Of a stretch of DNA of 64,000 nt, positions 10,106 to 19,028 are shown one piece after another. The stretch is from Oceanobacillus alkalisoli (GTDB taxonomy: Bacteria > Bacillota > Bacilli > Bacillales > Amphibacillaceae). The notes under the pieces are model-generated. The model saw nothing but the letters and a program-made list of their open reading frames with translations. It had not been told where the DNA came from and ran no database searches. How positions within the stretch are numbered: position 1 is the stretch's first letter; each line of letters starts with the position of its first letter. The position numbers and the translations under genes were made by a program. The stretch is from contig NZ_JAKGBW010000013.1 of NCBI RefSeq assembly GCF_021556485.1, positions 49,867-113,866 on the forward strand. The letters run 5' to 3'.

Positions 10106-10119
10106 TGTTAACGGTTACA
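10106..10119 (+). promoter_or_regulatory. cre-like site (CcpA) upstream of acsA
   Basis: TGTTAACGGTTACA fits the cre consensus TGWAANCGNTNWCA at all but one position and lies 16 bases before the acsA start. acsA of B. subtilis is known to be repressed by CcpA, so the site is plausible. Confidence 0.5.
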
Positions 10120-10134
10120 AAAAAGGAGAGGTGA

Positions 10135-11853
10135 ATGATGGATATGAAGCCAATTCCCGCAAGAGATGGGGACTATAACTTACAGGATTATGATTCATAC
10201 AGGGAGAATTTTTCCTGGGGGAATGTGTTGCAGCATCTCAGTATGCAGCAGACGGGAAAGGTGAATATGGCGTATGAAGCATTGGATCGCCATGCAGAAG
10301 ACCCGGAGAAAAAGGACAAGCTTGCATTAATCTATTCGAGTCCTGACCGAGAGGAAGCATTCACATTTCTTGAACTGAGTAAACGCAGTAACAAGTTTGC
10401 GAATGTACTTCGAAAATATAATGTACGTAAAGGAGACCGCGTCTTTCTTTTCATGCCGCGCAGTCCGGAATTTTATGCCGCCTTTTTTGGAGTTTTAAAA
10501 ACCGGTGCCGTTGCTGGTCCCCTCTTTGAAGCATTCATGGAGCAGGCCGTAAGAGACCGGTTAAAAGATAGTGAAGCAAGTGTGCTCATTACAACAGCTG
10601 AATTATTGGAGCGTGTTCCTTATACGGAACTCCCCAATTTGGAAAATATCATAATCGTTGGCGAGGATTCGGATAAGGAAGGAGCTTTCATTAGTTTTGA
10701 AGAAGAGATGGAAGCTGCGTCAGATGAATTTGAAATGGAATGGGTTGACTTAGAGGACGGGATGCTGCTGCATTATACGTCTGGTTCCACTGGCAGGCCT
10801 AAAGGGGTCTATCATGTGCATAACGCCATGATCCAGCATTATGCGACCGGAGAGTGGGTCCTTGATCTGAAGCCGGATGATGTGTATTGGTGCACGGCAG
10901 ACCCAGGCTGGGTGACCGGGACAAGCTATGGTATATTTGCCCCTTGGCTGAACGGGGTGACGAATGTTGTCCGCGGTGGAAGATTTACACCGGAATCCTG
11001 GTATGAAACACTTGAAAAATACAAAGTCACAGTTTGGTATACTGCTCCAACGGCCTTACGCATGCTTGTGAGTCACGGGGAAGATAAAGTGAAGCAGTAT
11101 GATTTATCCGCATTACGTCATATTTTAAGTGTCGGTGAGCCGCTCAATCCGGAAGTGATTACATGGGGATTGCGTGCCTTTGATTTACGGATTCATGATA
11201 CATGGTGGATGACAGAAACAGGTGCACAACTGATTGTGAATCTCCAGTGTAATGAAATCCGACCAGGATCTATGGGGAAACCAATTCCTGGAATTGAAGC
11301 ATCCATCATTGACCACGAAGGAAATGAACTGCCGCCAAATCAGATGGGTAATCTTGCAATTAAAGCGGGCTGGCCAGCAATGATGCGCCAGATTTGGAAT
11401 AACCCGGGTAAATTTGAAAGTTATTTTATCAATGGCTGGTATATTTCTGGAGACAGTGCTTACCGGGATGAAGATGGTTATTTTTGGTTCCAGGGGCGTC
11501 TGGATGACGTGATTAATACATCTGGAGAGCGGGTTGGTCCATTTGAAGTTGAATCGAAATTGATTGAACACCCTGCTGTTGCGGAAGCTGGTGTTATTGG
11601 GAAACCCGACCCAGAACGTGGAGAAATTATTAAAGCATTTATTACACTAAATGATGGATATGAGGAATCAGAGGATTTACTTCAAGACATCCGCAAATTT
11701 GTCAAAACTGGTTTAAGTGCGCATGCTGCACCAAGGGAAATTGAAATCAAGGATACGATACCAAAAACGAGAAGCGGAAAAATTATGCGCCGCCTCTTGA
11801 AGTCATGGGAGCTCGGGCTGCCAACTGGAGACACATCAACATTGGAAAATTAA
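10135..11853 (+). CDS. acsA: acetyl-CoA synthetase
   Basis: Activates acetate to acetyl-CoA via acetyl-AMP. The 572 residues match the length of B. subtilis AcsA and follow it closely along the chain. The AMP-binding motif YTSGSTGRPKG starts near residue 214, the WWMTETG core near 360, the hinge and adenylate-binding QGRLDDVINTSGERVGP near 450, and the C-terminal lysine motif RSGKIMRR near 550. That Lys is the residue acetylated to switch off the enzyme in relatives. The ATG sits six bases after AAGGAG. A cre-like site overlaps the promoter region, suggesting repression on good carbon sources. The acu operon that often neighbours acsA is not present here. Confidence 0.95.
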   Translation: MMDMKPIPARDGDYNLQDYDSYRENFSWGNVLQHLSMQQTGKVNMAYEALDRHAEDPEKKDKLALIYSSPDREEAFTFLELSKRSNKFANVLRKYNVRKGDRVFLFMPRSPEFYAAFFGVLKTGAVAGPLFEAFMEQAVRDRLKDSEASVLITTAELLERVPYTELPNLENIIIVGEDSDKEGAFISFEEEMEAASDEFEMEWVDLEDGMLLHYTSGSTGRPKGVYHVHNAMIQHYATGEWVLDLKPDDVYWCTADPGWVTGTSYGIFAPWLNGVTNVVRGGRFTPESWYETLEKYKVTVWYTAPTALRMLVSHGEDKVKQYDLSALRHILSVGEPLNPEVITWGLRAFDLRIHDTWWMTETGAQLIVNLQCNEIRPGSMGKPIPGIEASIIDHEGNELPPNQMGNLAIKAGWPAMMRQIWNNPGKFESYFINGWYISGDSAYRDEDGYFWFQGRLDDVINTSGERVGPFEVESKLIEHPAVAEAGVIGKPDPERGEIIKAFITLNDGYEESEDLLQDIRKFVKTGLSAHAAPREIEIKDTIPKTRSGKIMRRLLKSWELGLPTGDTSTLEN

Positions 11854-11864
11854 TTGAAGTTAAA

Positions 11865-11896
11865 AAATCCTGCATGCATAAGAGTGCAGGATTTGA
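11865..11896 (+). terminator. terminator-like hairpin after acsA
   Basis: AAATCCTGCA / TGCAGGATTT stem; the T run after it is poor (GAATATTATT), so strength is uncertain. Confidence 0.5.
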
Positions 11897-12004
11897 ATAT
11901 TATTATCTGGAAACGGAAAATCCAGTGCAATTGGCGGATTTTGTGTACCATGATGCATAACAGTTTATAAAATATTAAACGGTGGATGAAAAAGGAAGAT
12001 ACAC

Positions 12005-12532
12005 ATGAATTGTACAACTAACGATGAAGAAACAGCTATTATCCATTACTACCCAGGAACAACTATTAGAATGCAGCCTGGTGATGTGCTCTATTCCCAT
12101 AAGTATGCCCTTTCTTCATTTTTAGTCGGACACACCGGAATTGTCGGTACGAATTACCGTATTTATCATGTGAATCGCTGGAAGGAGTTCGGTCACGCTG
12201 ATAGTATGCCAATCTATCTTTCGCGTCACCGGGAGGAAGAAAAAATCACCATTCTCCGCCATTCCAATGAACAGGAAGCGAGTCAAGCAGCAAAATGGGC
12301 AATGCAGTATTATGACAATGTGCAACGCTATACGTATGTACGCGATTTAACCCGGCTGGAAGCTAATTATTGCTCCAAATTCACCTGGCAAGCCTTTTAC
12401 TATGGCACAGAAGGACGAGTGGATTTATTACAGATAGGAAAAAGAAAGTCTTTTAAAAAATTTGTGATGCCTGGTGCAATTTATCGTCGTCTCGAAAAGA
12501 TCGCAAGCTTCGAAAATACATTGTACCGGTAG
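12005..12532 (+). CDS. YiiX/permuted NlpC-P60-like protein
   Basis: A 175-residue protein without signal peptide. The pattern QPGDVLYSH...LVGHTGIVG near residues 25-50 and NYCSKFTWQAFYY near 126 gives the His and Cys arrangement of permuted papain-like NlpC/P60 proteins (YiiX/DUF830 group). Members are thought to be amidases or peptidases of cell wall or lipid substrates, but few have been tested. It stands alone between acsA and the PfpI gene, with a weak ribosome site (AAAGGAAG) 9 bases before ATG. The substrate is unknown. Confidence 0.65.
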   Translation: MNCTTNDEETAIIHYYPGTTIRMQPGDVLYSHKYALSSFLVGHTGIVGTNYRIYHVNRWKEFGHADSMPIYLSRHREEEKITILRHSNEQEASQAAKWAMQYYDNVQRYTYVRDLTRLEANYCSKFTWQAFYYGTEGRVDLLQIGKRKSFKKFVMPGAIYRRLEKIASFENTLYR

Positions 12533-12605
12533 ATATTTATGTTTTAGAAATCATAAAATGGGAACACTTCATTATGTATAATCATTAATAAAGGAGTTGC
12601 TATTG

Positions 12606-13121
12606 ATGGGTAAAAAAATTGCTACAGTCATTACAGACCTATTTGAGGACTCGGAATATACAGAGCCGGCAAAGGAATTTGAAGATGCCGGACATGAAGT
12701 AGTTACAATCGGTGCAAAAAAAGGTGAAACAGTCATCGGGAAACAGAAGGACGCCAAGGTTCCGATTGAATATGGAATTGATGACGTGGATCCGAACGAT
12801 TTTGACGCTCTCTTTATCCCAGGTGGTTTTTCACCAGACCAATTGCGGGCGGATGACCGATTTGTAGAATTTGCCAAACATTTCATGGACGAGAAAAAAC
12901 CGGTATTCGCGATTTGCCATGGTCCACAGTTACTCATTACAGCAAAAACGCTCGAAGGCCGTGATGCAACAGGTTATAAATCAATTCAAGTAGATATGGA
13001 GTATGCTGGAGCGAAGGTTAGAGATGAAGAAGTAGTCGTTTGCCAGAACCAACTCGTTACGAGCCGGCAGCCAGACGATATTCCAGCATTTACCCGAGAA
13101 TCACTGAATGTATTGAAATAA
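12606..13121 (+). CDS. DJ-1/PfpI family protein (general stress protein 18 type)
   Basis: 171 residues from ATG 12606, which lies nine bases after AAGGAG; earlier TTG codons are too close to that site. The fold is class I glutamine-amidotransferase-like. The nucleophile elbow AICHGPQ near residue 103 carries the Cys, and an acidic residue of the DJ-1 group is seen in TDLFEDSEY near residue 15. B. subtilis YfkM (GSP18) is the closest group I recognise. Such proteins act as deglycases, chaperones or proteases; the exact activity is debated. A strong terminator follows. Confidence 0.85.
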   Translation: MGKKIATVITDLFEDSEYTEPAKEFEDAGHEVVTIGAKKGETVIGKQKDAKVPIEYGIDDVDPNDFDALFIPGGFSPDQLRADDRFVEFAKHFMDEKKPVFAICHGPQLLITAKTLEGRDATGYKSIQVDMEYAGAKVRDEEVVVCQNQLVTSRQPDDIPAFTRESLNVLK

Positions 13122-13125
13122 GTGG

Positions 13126-13162
13126 AACACTCTCTCAAGTCTATTCTTGAGAGAGTGTTTTT
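13126..13162 (+). terminator. terminator after the PfpI gene
   Basis: AACACTCTCTCAAG / CTTGAGAGAGTGTTTTT perfect stem with T run. Confidence 0.9.
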
Positions 13163-13211
13163 CAAGTTTTATAAATAAACAAGAACACTCGTGACTTCAG
13201 TCATGAGAGGT

Positions 13212-13742
13212 TCAAACGGGATCAATATTTGCTTTCATGACGGAGCGCATTAAATATAGCGCATAGTCATTTGTATTCTTTTCCTCTGAAGCCATACAGT
13301 TCTCTGGTATGTGCAGGTCCATTTTATACATATAAGCATCCTTCGCTGTGAATAAAATACAAATATCCCCTGCTATTCCCGCAAGAATGAGCGAATACCG
13401 ATTCAAATCAGTCAGCAGCGAATGGAGCGGCGTCTGGAAAAAGGCGGAATGTTGTGGTTTAATAAAGAAATAATCATCATCATCTGGTTTCATCGCTTCA
13501 ATTATTTCTTTACTGCTATGATTCGTGCACTGTTTAATAATTTTATCAAAGTCAGCTTGCCATAATCCATAATGGTCATTAACATAGATGACTGGCAGGT
13601 TATTTTCTTTTGCAAATTCTTTTAGCTTGATTAAATTTGGCAAAATCTTCTCTGTATTTCTTAATAATTTATCCCCACCGGGAAAATTGAAATCGTTGAT
13701 GATATCAATGAAAACAACGGCTGTATCTTTCAAGTTCTGCAT
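13212..13742 (-). CDS. yaaI: isochorismatase-like cysteine hydrolase (YaaI)
   Basis: A 176-residue hydrolase of the isochorismatase superfamily. The catalytic triad is visible: Asp in FIDIINDF near residue 13, Lys in IKPQHSAF near 95, and Cys in GIAGDICILFTA near 127, preceded by the usual cis-peptide region. The substrate is not fixed; the family includes isochorismatase, nicotinamidase and other amidohydrolases. It is divergent from tadA, the same neighbourhood as yaaI in B. subtilis, which supports the name. AAGGAG lies just upstream of its ATG. Confidence 0.85.
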   Translation of the reverse strand: MQNLKDTAVVFIDIINDFNFPGGDKLLRNTEKILPNLIKLKEFAKENNLPVIYVNDHYGLWQADFDKIIKQCTNHSSKEIIEAMKPDDDDYFFIKPQHSAFFQTPLHSLLTDLNRYSLILAGIAGDICILFTAKDAYMYKMDLHIPENCMASEEKNTNDYALYLMRSVMKANIDPV

Positions 13743-13791
13743 CGTATTCGCTCCTTTGTGGATATTATATCTAAAATAAATGTCTTATTAG

Positions 13792-14301
<510 letters not shown>

Positions 14302-14336
14302 GTAAACTCCCGCTTCCGTTTATGAAATGTTTTCCA

Positions 14337-14365
14337 TTGCAAACAGTAACGGAAAACGTTATAAT
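14337..14365 (+). promoter_or_regulatory. promoter of the SRP RNA
   Basis: TTGCAA at 14337-14342 and perfect TATAAT at 14360-14365, 17-base spacer, six bases before the RNA. Confidence 0.75.
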
Positions 14366-14370
14366 GGTAT

Positions 14371-14646
14371 TTACCGTGCTAAGCGGGGAGGTAGCGGTGC
14401 CCTGTACTCGCAATCCGCTATAGCGAGGCCGAATCCCTTGCCGAGGTACGGCGACTGTATGGTCAGCCTTAGTGAATTGGTGTTGACGCTCGGGTCCTGC
14501 GCAACAGGAACCCATGAACCCTGTCAGGTCCGGAAGGAAGCAGCAGTAAGTGGTCATTCTTGTGTGCCGCAGGGAAGCCTTGGCCGAGCCATGAAGCTAA
14601 GAAGCGCATAGGGACGTCGTATCGACGTGAGGTGCACGGTATACAT
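14371..14646 (+). ncRNA. scr: signal recognition particle RNA, large Bacillus type
   Basis: The conserved SRP core around CCCTGTCAGGTCCGGAAGGA and AGCAGTAAGTGG lies at about 14519-14553. The 5' part GTGCTAAGCGGGGAGGTAGC and the paired ends TACCGTGC / GCACGGTA show the long Bacillus form of about 275 bases, which includes an Alu domain. It scaffolds Ffh for co-translational targeting of membrane proteins. An open frame through this region is fortuitous. In B. subtilis dnaX follows directly; here it is 32 kb away. Confidence 0.95.
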
Positions 14647-14658
14647 ATTTCGTGAGCA

Positions 14659-14706
14659 ACGACTTTAGACATCACAAAATGGTGTTGTCTAGAGTCGTTT
14701 TTTATT
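14659..14706 (+). terminator. terminator after the SRP RNA
   Basis: ACGACTTTAGACA / TGTCTAGAGTCGTTTTTT stem with T run. Confidence 0.9.
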
Positions 14707-14765
14707 TTTCAATTGTAACGTGATAAACTAACAGTAGTTAAGAGAGATTAAAGGAGGCGCTCCTC

Positions 14766-15479
14766 ATGTCTTTTACCGATACGGATATTATGGATGATAT
14801 CATGCAGCAAATCGTTTCGAAAAAAATCACTCCAGGGACAAAACTACCTTCGGAAAATGAACTTGCCGATAGATACCATGTTCCAAGAATGACTGTGCGC
14901 AGTGCCCTAACGAAATTAGAAGAGAGAGGACTCGTCTACTCTGTCCAAGGAAAAGGACGGTATTTACAGGAAAAAACGAAGCAAATTCAATTGTCGCTTA
15001 CGGGAAAAACAAGTTTTACGGAAAAGATGCAGCAACTCGGTTATGATTTAAAAACTGAAAACCGGTACTGTGAAAAAATCAATTTTGACGAGAAAATTTA
15101 TGATGCACTTCAAGCTGAAGAAACGGATGCAGTCTACCAAATCGGCCGGCTGCGCTTCATTGATAATGAACCGATTGCAATTCATCATTCCTTTGTTAGG
15201 AAAGCGCACTTTCCCAAGATAAAGGAAGACGGTCCGCAGATTACGTCAATGTTCGCTTATTACCGCAAACTTGGATACAATCATTTTTCCAGTAGCGAAA
15301 CAATACTTAGCATTACGTTTCCTACCGCAAAAGAGCAAGAACTCCTCTCCTGCCAAAGCCTCGTTCCTCTCCTAGTCGTTGAAACGAATTGTCTGGACAT
15401 GGAGACGAAGGAAGTAATAGAATACACGAAAATTTTATATCGCAGTGATAAATTCACTTATGACATCACTGCAGGTTAA
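14766..15479 (+). CDS. GntR/HutC-family transcription regulator (PhnF-like)
   Basis: 237 residues. An N-terminal winged helix-turn-helix (residues 1-70; LPSENELADRYHVPRMTVR is the recognition region) is followed by a UTRA effector domain (about 90-235) with the FIDNEPIAIHHSFV strand. This HutC architecture is that of PhnF, the regulator of phosphonate genes in other bacteria. It lies upstream of the C-P lyase operon on the same strand and shares a transcript with the next gene (18-base gap). The effector is unknown; a phosphonate or phosphate ester is a reasonable guess. AAAGGAGG precedes the ATG. Confidence 0.85.
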   Translation: MSFTDTDIMDDIMQQIVSKKITPGTKLPSENELADRYHVPRMTVRSALTKLEERGLVYSVQGKGRYLQEKTKQIQLSLTGKTSFTEKMQQLGYDLKTENRYCEKINFDEKIYDALQAEETDAVYQIGRLRFIDNEPIAIHHSFVRKAHFPKIKEDGPQITSMFAYYRKLGYNHFSSSETILSITFPTAKEQELLSCQSLVPLLVVETNCLDMETKEVIEYTKILYRSDKFTYDITAG

Positions 15480-15497
15480 CATAGGGAGGTATCGAAA

Positions 15498-16673
15498 ATG
15501 GGGAAAATCATTGAATTAAATCAAAGTCACTATGACGAGATATTTTCATTATCCCAATTTGCATTTCAATATGAACTAACAGAAGAGGAATTACATAAGA
15601 AAAAAGAAGAAGCAGAAAGATATGCTATTTGGGGGATGATGGATGGAGAAAGAATCGCTGCTAAGCTGCATTTGATTCCATTAGCTGTATCTATTAATGG
15701 TATCCCGTTTGAGATGGGAGGGATAGCTTCGGTTGCGACGTGGCCTGAATACCGGAGAAAAGGAATGGTAAAGGAGCTGCTGCGTCATGCATTGCAGACC
15801 ATGAAAGCACAAGGACAGACGATTTCATTCCTTCATCCATTTTCTGTTCCATTCTACCGCCAATATGGCTGGGAGGTGGCTTTTGCAGAAAAACATTATG
15901 AGATCCCAATGAAAAATGTAAAGCAGAATTGGAACGGGAAAGGCTATGTCAGAAGAGTGAATAGCGACATCCCTTTACTGGATTCCATATACCGCAAGTA
16001 TATCAAAAATTACAATGGTGCTTTATTGCGAGATGAAAAATGGTGGAAACAGCGAGTACTTAAAGATCAGCATATGATTGCAGTCGCCTATGATGAAGAG
16101 AACCAGGCGGAAGGATATATTATTTATCAGCTAAAAGACCGGTTGTTCAAGGTAGATGAGTTTGTTTACAATACGACGAATGCACTTAAGGTATTCATGC
16201 AATTTATCGCCAATCATGACTCCATGGCTGAAAAGGTAGAAATGGTTGTTCCAGAAAATGATTTATTGCCATTACTCGTGCATGAACCGCGCTTCAAGCA
16301 AAAGATCATGCCATATTTTATGGCAAGGATTGTGGATGTGGAAGCTTTTTTAAAGGAGTATATGAGTAGTATCTCTACAGCCTTCGGTTCATTATCTATT
16401 AGGGTTGAAGATCCTTTTATAGAAGAGAATACGGGGATATACACACTTCATGAGGCAGATGGTAAGATTGATATCGTCTACGAGTCAGTAATGAATAATA
16501 TAAAAGGTCCTGTGATAAGCTGCACGGTGCAACAACTTACTACGATGCTGCTAGGTTACCAGCGACCGGAAGATTTATATCAATTGGAACTGATTAGTGG
16601 AGACACTGAAGCAATTGAACTGTTAGAATATATTATTCCGAGAAAACAGACGTACTTCACAGATTTTTTCTAA
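15498..16673 (+). CDS. Eis-like GNAT acetyltransferase
   Basis: A 391-residue protein with the three-domain Eis layout: an N-terminal GNAT domain, in which the acetyl-CoA loop reads WPEYRRKGMVKELLRHAL near residue 83, a second GNAT-like domain, and a C-terminal SCP2-like region ending at a free carboxylate (TYFTDFF), as in Eis enzymes. Eis proteins acetylate amines of varied small molecules. Its place between the HutC regulator and the phn operon could suggest N-acetylation of aminoalkylphosphonates, the job of the unrelated PhnO elsewhere, but this is only inference. A strong terminator separates it from phnG. Confidence 0.8.
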   Translation: MGKIIELNQSHYDEIFSLSQFAFQYELTEEELHKKKEEAERYAIWGMMDGERIAAKLHLIPLAVSINGIPFEMGGIASVATWPEYRRKGMVKELLRHALQTMKAQGQTISFLHPFSVPFYRQYGWEVAFAEKHYEIPMKNVKQNWNGKGYVRRVNSDIPLLDSIYRKYIKNYNGALLRDEKWWKQRVLKDQHMIAVAYDEENQAEGYIIYQLKDRLFKVDEFVYNTTNALKVFMQFIANHDSMAEKVEMVVPENDLLPLLVHEPRFKQKIMPYFMARIVDVEAFLKEYMSSISTAFGSLSIRVEDPFIEENTGIYTLHEADGKIDIVYESVMNNIKGPVISCTVQQLTTMLLGYQRPEDLYQLELISGDTEAIELLEYIIPRKQTYFTDFF

Positions 16674-16700
16674 GTGAGTGATTGGAAAGACCATTAAATG

Positions 16701-16752
16701 AAGAGGTTGGGACATAACGATAAGTTTAGGTTATGTCTCAACCTCTTTTTTT
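16701..16752 (+). terminator. terminator between the regulator unit and phnG
   Basis: AAGAGGTTGGGACATAAC / GTTATGTCTCAACCTCTT with a T7 run; one of the strongest stems in the window. Confidence 0.9.
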
Positions 16753-16753
16753 A

Positions 16754-16786
16754 CTGGGACAAATGTACGGACCCCTTGTCCCACTT
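16754..16786. repeat. TGGGACA/TGTCCCA intergenic hairpin, copy 1
   Basis: CTGGGACAA ... TTGTCCCAC arms around a 14-base loop. Similar elements occur at 50570-50603 and 50907-50942. It directly abuts the first Pho-box-like hexamer. Confidence 0.5.
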
Positions 16787-16814
16787 TTTACAGAAACTAA
16801 ACACTAGCTTAACA
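16787..16814 (+). promoter_or_regulatory. triple Pho-box-like array upstream of phnG
   Basis: Three hexamers TTTACA (16787), TAAACA (16798) and TTAACA (16809), each exactly 11 bases apart with 5-base spacers, agree with the PhoP box TT(A/T/C)ACA repeated with about 5-base spacing. The array sits 55 bases before the phnG start on the coding strand. It predicts activation under phosphate starvation. Confidence 0.7.
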
Positions 16815-16868
16815 CACCCGACTTGGCGACAAGTTAAGCTTAAATTGTGAAGGAGGTTGGGCGGAAAA

Positions 16869-17297
16869 ATGAAAAGACGGAGACGGACGAGAATTCTTAT
16901 CGAAGGAAACCCTATTTTGGCCAAAAGATTATCTGAAACAATAACAGCAACCTATGAGTGGAAGGAAATTATTGCCCCGCACTACGGACTTACGATGGTG
17001 AAAATGCGGGAGTCTGCTAAAAATTCACTTTTTTATATCGGTGAGGTGCTTATTACCGAAGCAAAAATAGAAATCAATGGAGCAATCGGCATTGGTATTG
17101 TCGAAGGAATGAAGGAGCAGATTGCACGCCAGTTAGCAATAATTGATGCAGCTTACAACGCAAACTTACCAGAAACTCAAGGATGGGGAGCAGATCTTTT
17201 ATTAGAAGAAGTAAGGATTAATGAACAAAAAGCGTTGGAACAGACCAAACTCTTTGAAACAAAAGTGGACTTCCAAACGATGGAAATGGACAGTTAA
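16869..17297 (+). CDS. phnG: C-P lyase complex subunit PhnG
   Basis: 142 residues from ATG 16869, twelve bases after AAGGAGG; the earlier TTG overlaps that site. PhnG is a small subunit of the PhnGHIJ core complex, which with PhnI transfers the phosphonate to the 1' carbon of the ATP ribose, displacing adenine. Conserved features are the N-terminal RILIEGN and LAKRLSETI stretch and the VLITEAKIEINGAIGIGIVEG block split here for length. It is the first gene of a run of eight tightly spaced phn genes. Confidence 0.92.
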   Translation: MKRRRRTRILIEGNPILAKRLSETITATYEWKEIIAPHYGLTMVKMRESAKNSLFYIGEVLITEAKIEINGAIGIGIVEGMKEQIARQLAIIDAAYNANLPETQGWGADLLLEEVRINEQKALEQTKLFETKVDFQTMEMDS

Positions 17298-17324
17298 CGA
17301 ATAAAAACGAACAGGAGAGATAAT

Positions 17325-17918
17325 ATGGCAATTGATGAAGTACATGATTTGCAGTTTGTTTTCCGTGAAATTTTACATACAATGTCACGTCCAGGTGAAA
17401 TTCAATCGTTGCGCAAACTCGAAGGAAAGAATGACCTTGATTTACCGCTACATGATGCGACTCTTTTTACGTTGCTCACACTATTTGATGCAGAGGTTAG
17501 CTTTCATGTCTTGCCTCGTGCGGAAAATCAAGTTGCTGGTAAAATATCAGCTTACACCCTTGCGTCCCACACAACACTTGCTAAAGCAGATTTTATCATT
17601 GTGCTTCCTGATGCCACAGAGGCGGAAATAACAGAAGCACTGGAAATATGTAAGAAAGGCACACTAATCGCTCCCCATCGTGCAGCAACATTCATTATCG
17701 ACACTGATTTTACAGAACGGAATATAACGGTCCGTTTAACTGGCCCTGGCATTAAAGAGCAAACGATGTTACATACATTATCGAACAACATCTGGGAAGC
17801 AAGAAATACAACAGTCACAGAGTTCCCATTAGGTGTTGACCTCATTTTAACGGATAGCAATATGCAACTCGCATGTGTACCACGAACAACGAATGTCGAA
17901 GTTATGGAGGTGGAATAA
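17325..17918 (+). CDS. phnH: C-P lyase complex subunit PhnH
   Basis: 197 residues. PhnH is a structural subunit of the C-P lyase core with a fold related to PLP enzymes but no cofactor. The N terminus HDLQFVFREILHTMSRPG carries the conserved FR...MSRPG motif, and PLGVDLIL near the C terminus is typical. ATG follows CAGGAGAG. It ends at TAA immediately followed by the ATG of phnI (no gap), suggesting translational coupling. Confidence 0.93.
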   Translation: MAIDEVHDLQFVFREILHTMSRPGEIQSLRKLEGKNDLDLPLHDATLFTLLTLFDAEVSFHVLPRAENQVAGKISAYTLASHTTLAKADFIIVLPDATEAEITEALEICKKGTLIAPHRAATFIIDTDFTERNITVRLTGPGIKEQTMLHTLSNNIWEARNTTVTEFPLGVDLILTDSNMQLACVPRTTNVEVMEVE

Positions 17919-19028
17919 ATGGGCTATGTCGCGGTAAAAGGTGGCACAAAGGCAATTGAAGCTTCGATGGAACGGTTGACATACGAACGCCTGAAAGAGC
18001 AGGAAATTATCGAAGTCGAAACGATTATGGCTACAATGAAAAGTCTAATCGACCAAGTGATGTCAGAAAGCAGCCTATACTCCCCATTTCTTGCAGCGCT
18101 TGCGATTAAACAAGCGGAAGGCAGTATGGAGGAAGCCGTCTTTCTTCTGCGTGCTCATCGTTCGACTTTACCAAGACTTTATACGAGTGAAACAGTGGAG
18201 CCGGAGACGATGTTTGTCGAACGCCGAATTTCAGCGAGTTTTAAAGATATCCCTGGTGGTCAATTACTCGGTGCAACGAAAGATTACACCCACCGCTTAC
18301 TTGATTTTAATTTACTGGAAGAAGATAAAACACAAATCACAACGTGGCTGAAAAACTTTGAAAACAATCTTGAGCAAACGGAAGGAAAAGTTACTTACTT
18401 TCCTAAAGTCGTTGATTACTTGAGGGAAGAAGGTTTATTTGAAACGTACCCGTTAAATGATACGGCACCGATTGATATTACAAAAGAAAGTCTTAGCTTT
18501 CCGGCATCAAGAAGTGCAAGATTACAAGTGCTCACGAGAGGACAAACCGGAGCAGTTACTGCACTCGGTTATGCATCATTAAGAGGTTACGGTCAAGTGC
18601 ATCCGACGGTCGGAGAAGTTCGAGTTGGCAGGCTGCCAATTCATACCGCTCATCCAGTAGAGGGAAGCGGCAACCCGGAAGATGACTTTTATATTGGTGA
18701 AATTCGCGTAACTGAGATTGAATCCTTCGTACCGATCACGAAAAAGAACGGCAGGAATGAGGAAAAGTTAGAATTTGAGATTGGCTACGGGATTTGTTAC
18801 GGGCAAAATGAAACGAAGGCGATTGCGATGAGCATTCTGGATCAATGTCTTGATCATCCCGAGGGAGATTTCCCGACGCATGATGAGGAGTTCGTGCTTC
18901 TTCATATTGATTCCGTTGAAGCGACAGGATTTATTTCCCATCTGAAGTTACCGCATTATGTCACTTTCCAATCGAAACTCGATAGCGTGCGGCAGATTAA
19001 ACGAGGAGTGAGCGACGATGAAAGCTAA
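17919..19028 (+). CDS. phnI: C-P lyase subunit PhnI (purine nucleosidase/transferase)
   Basis: 369 residues, usual family length. PhnI carries the catalytic activity that, together with PhnG, H and L, makes ribose-1-phosphonate-5-triphosphate from ATP and phosphonate. The MGYVAVKGGTKAIEAS start, the QLLGATKDYTHRLLDFNLL block near residue 115 and the C-terminal SYGICYGQNE-like GYGICYGQNETKAIAM stretch are all recognisable. The reading frame overlaps phnJ by 11 bases, which indicates tight co-translation. Confidence 0.95.
   Translation: MGYVAVKGGTKAIEASMERLTYERLKEQEIIEVETIMATMKSLIDQVMSESSLYSPFLAALAIKQAEGSMEEAVFLLRAHRSTLPRLYTSETVEPETMFVERRISASFKDIPGGQLLGATKDYTHRLLDFNLLEEDKTQITTWLKNFENNLEQTEGKVTYFPKVVDYLREEGLFETYPLNDTAPIDITKESLSFPASRSARLQVLTRGQTGAVTALGYASLRGYGQVHPTVGEVRVGRLPIHTAHPVEGSGNPEDDFYIGEIRVTEIESFVPITKKNGRNEEKLEFEIGYGICYGQNETKAIAMSILDQCLDHPEGDFPTHDEEFVLLHIDSVEATGFISHLKLPHYVTFQSKLDSVRQIKRGVSDDES

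Noticed and set aside
11185-11571. 128-codon minus-strand frame
   Set aside because: Shadow of acsA; no ribosome site and Cys/His-rich text typical of antisense frames.
14327-14611. 94-codon open frame and an overlapping minus-strand one
   Set aside because: Both lie on the SRP RNA, whose conserved structure explains the sequence.
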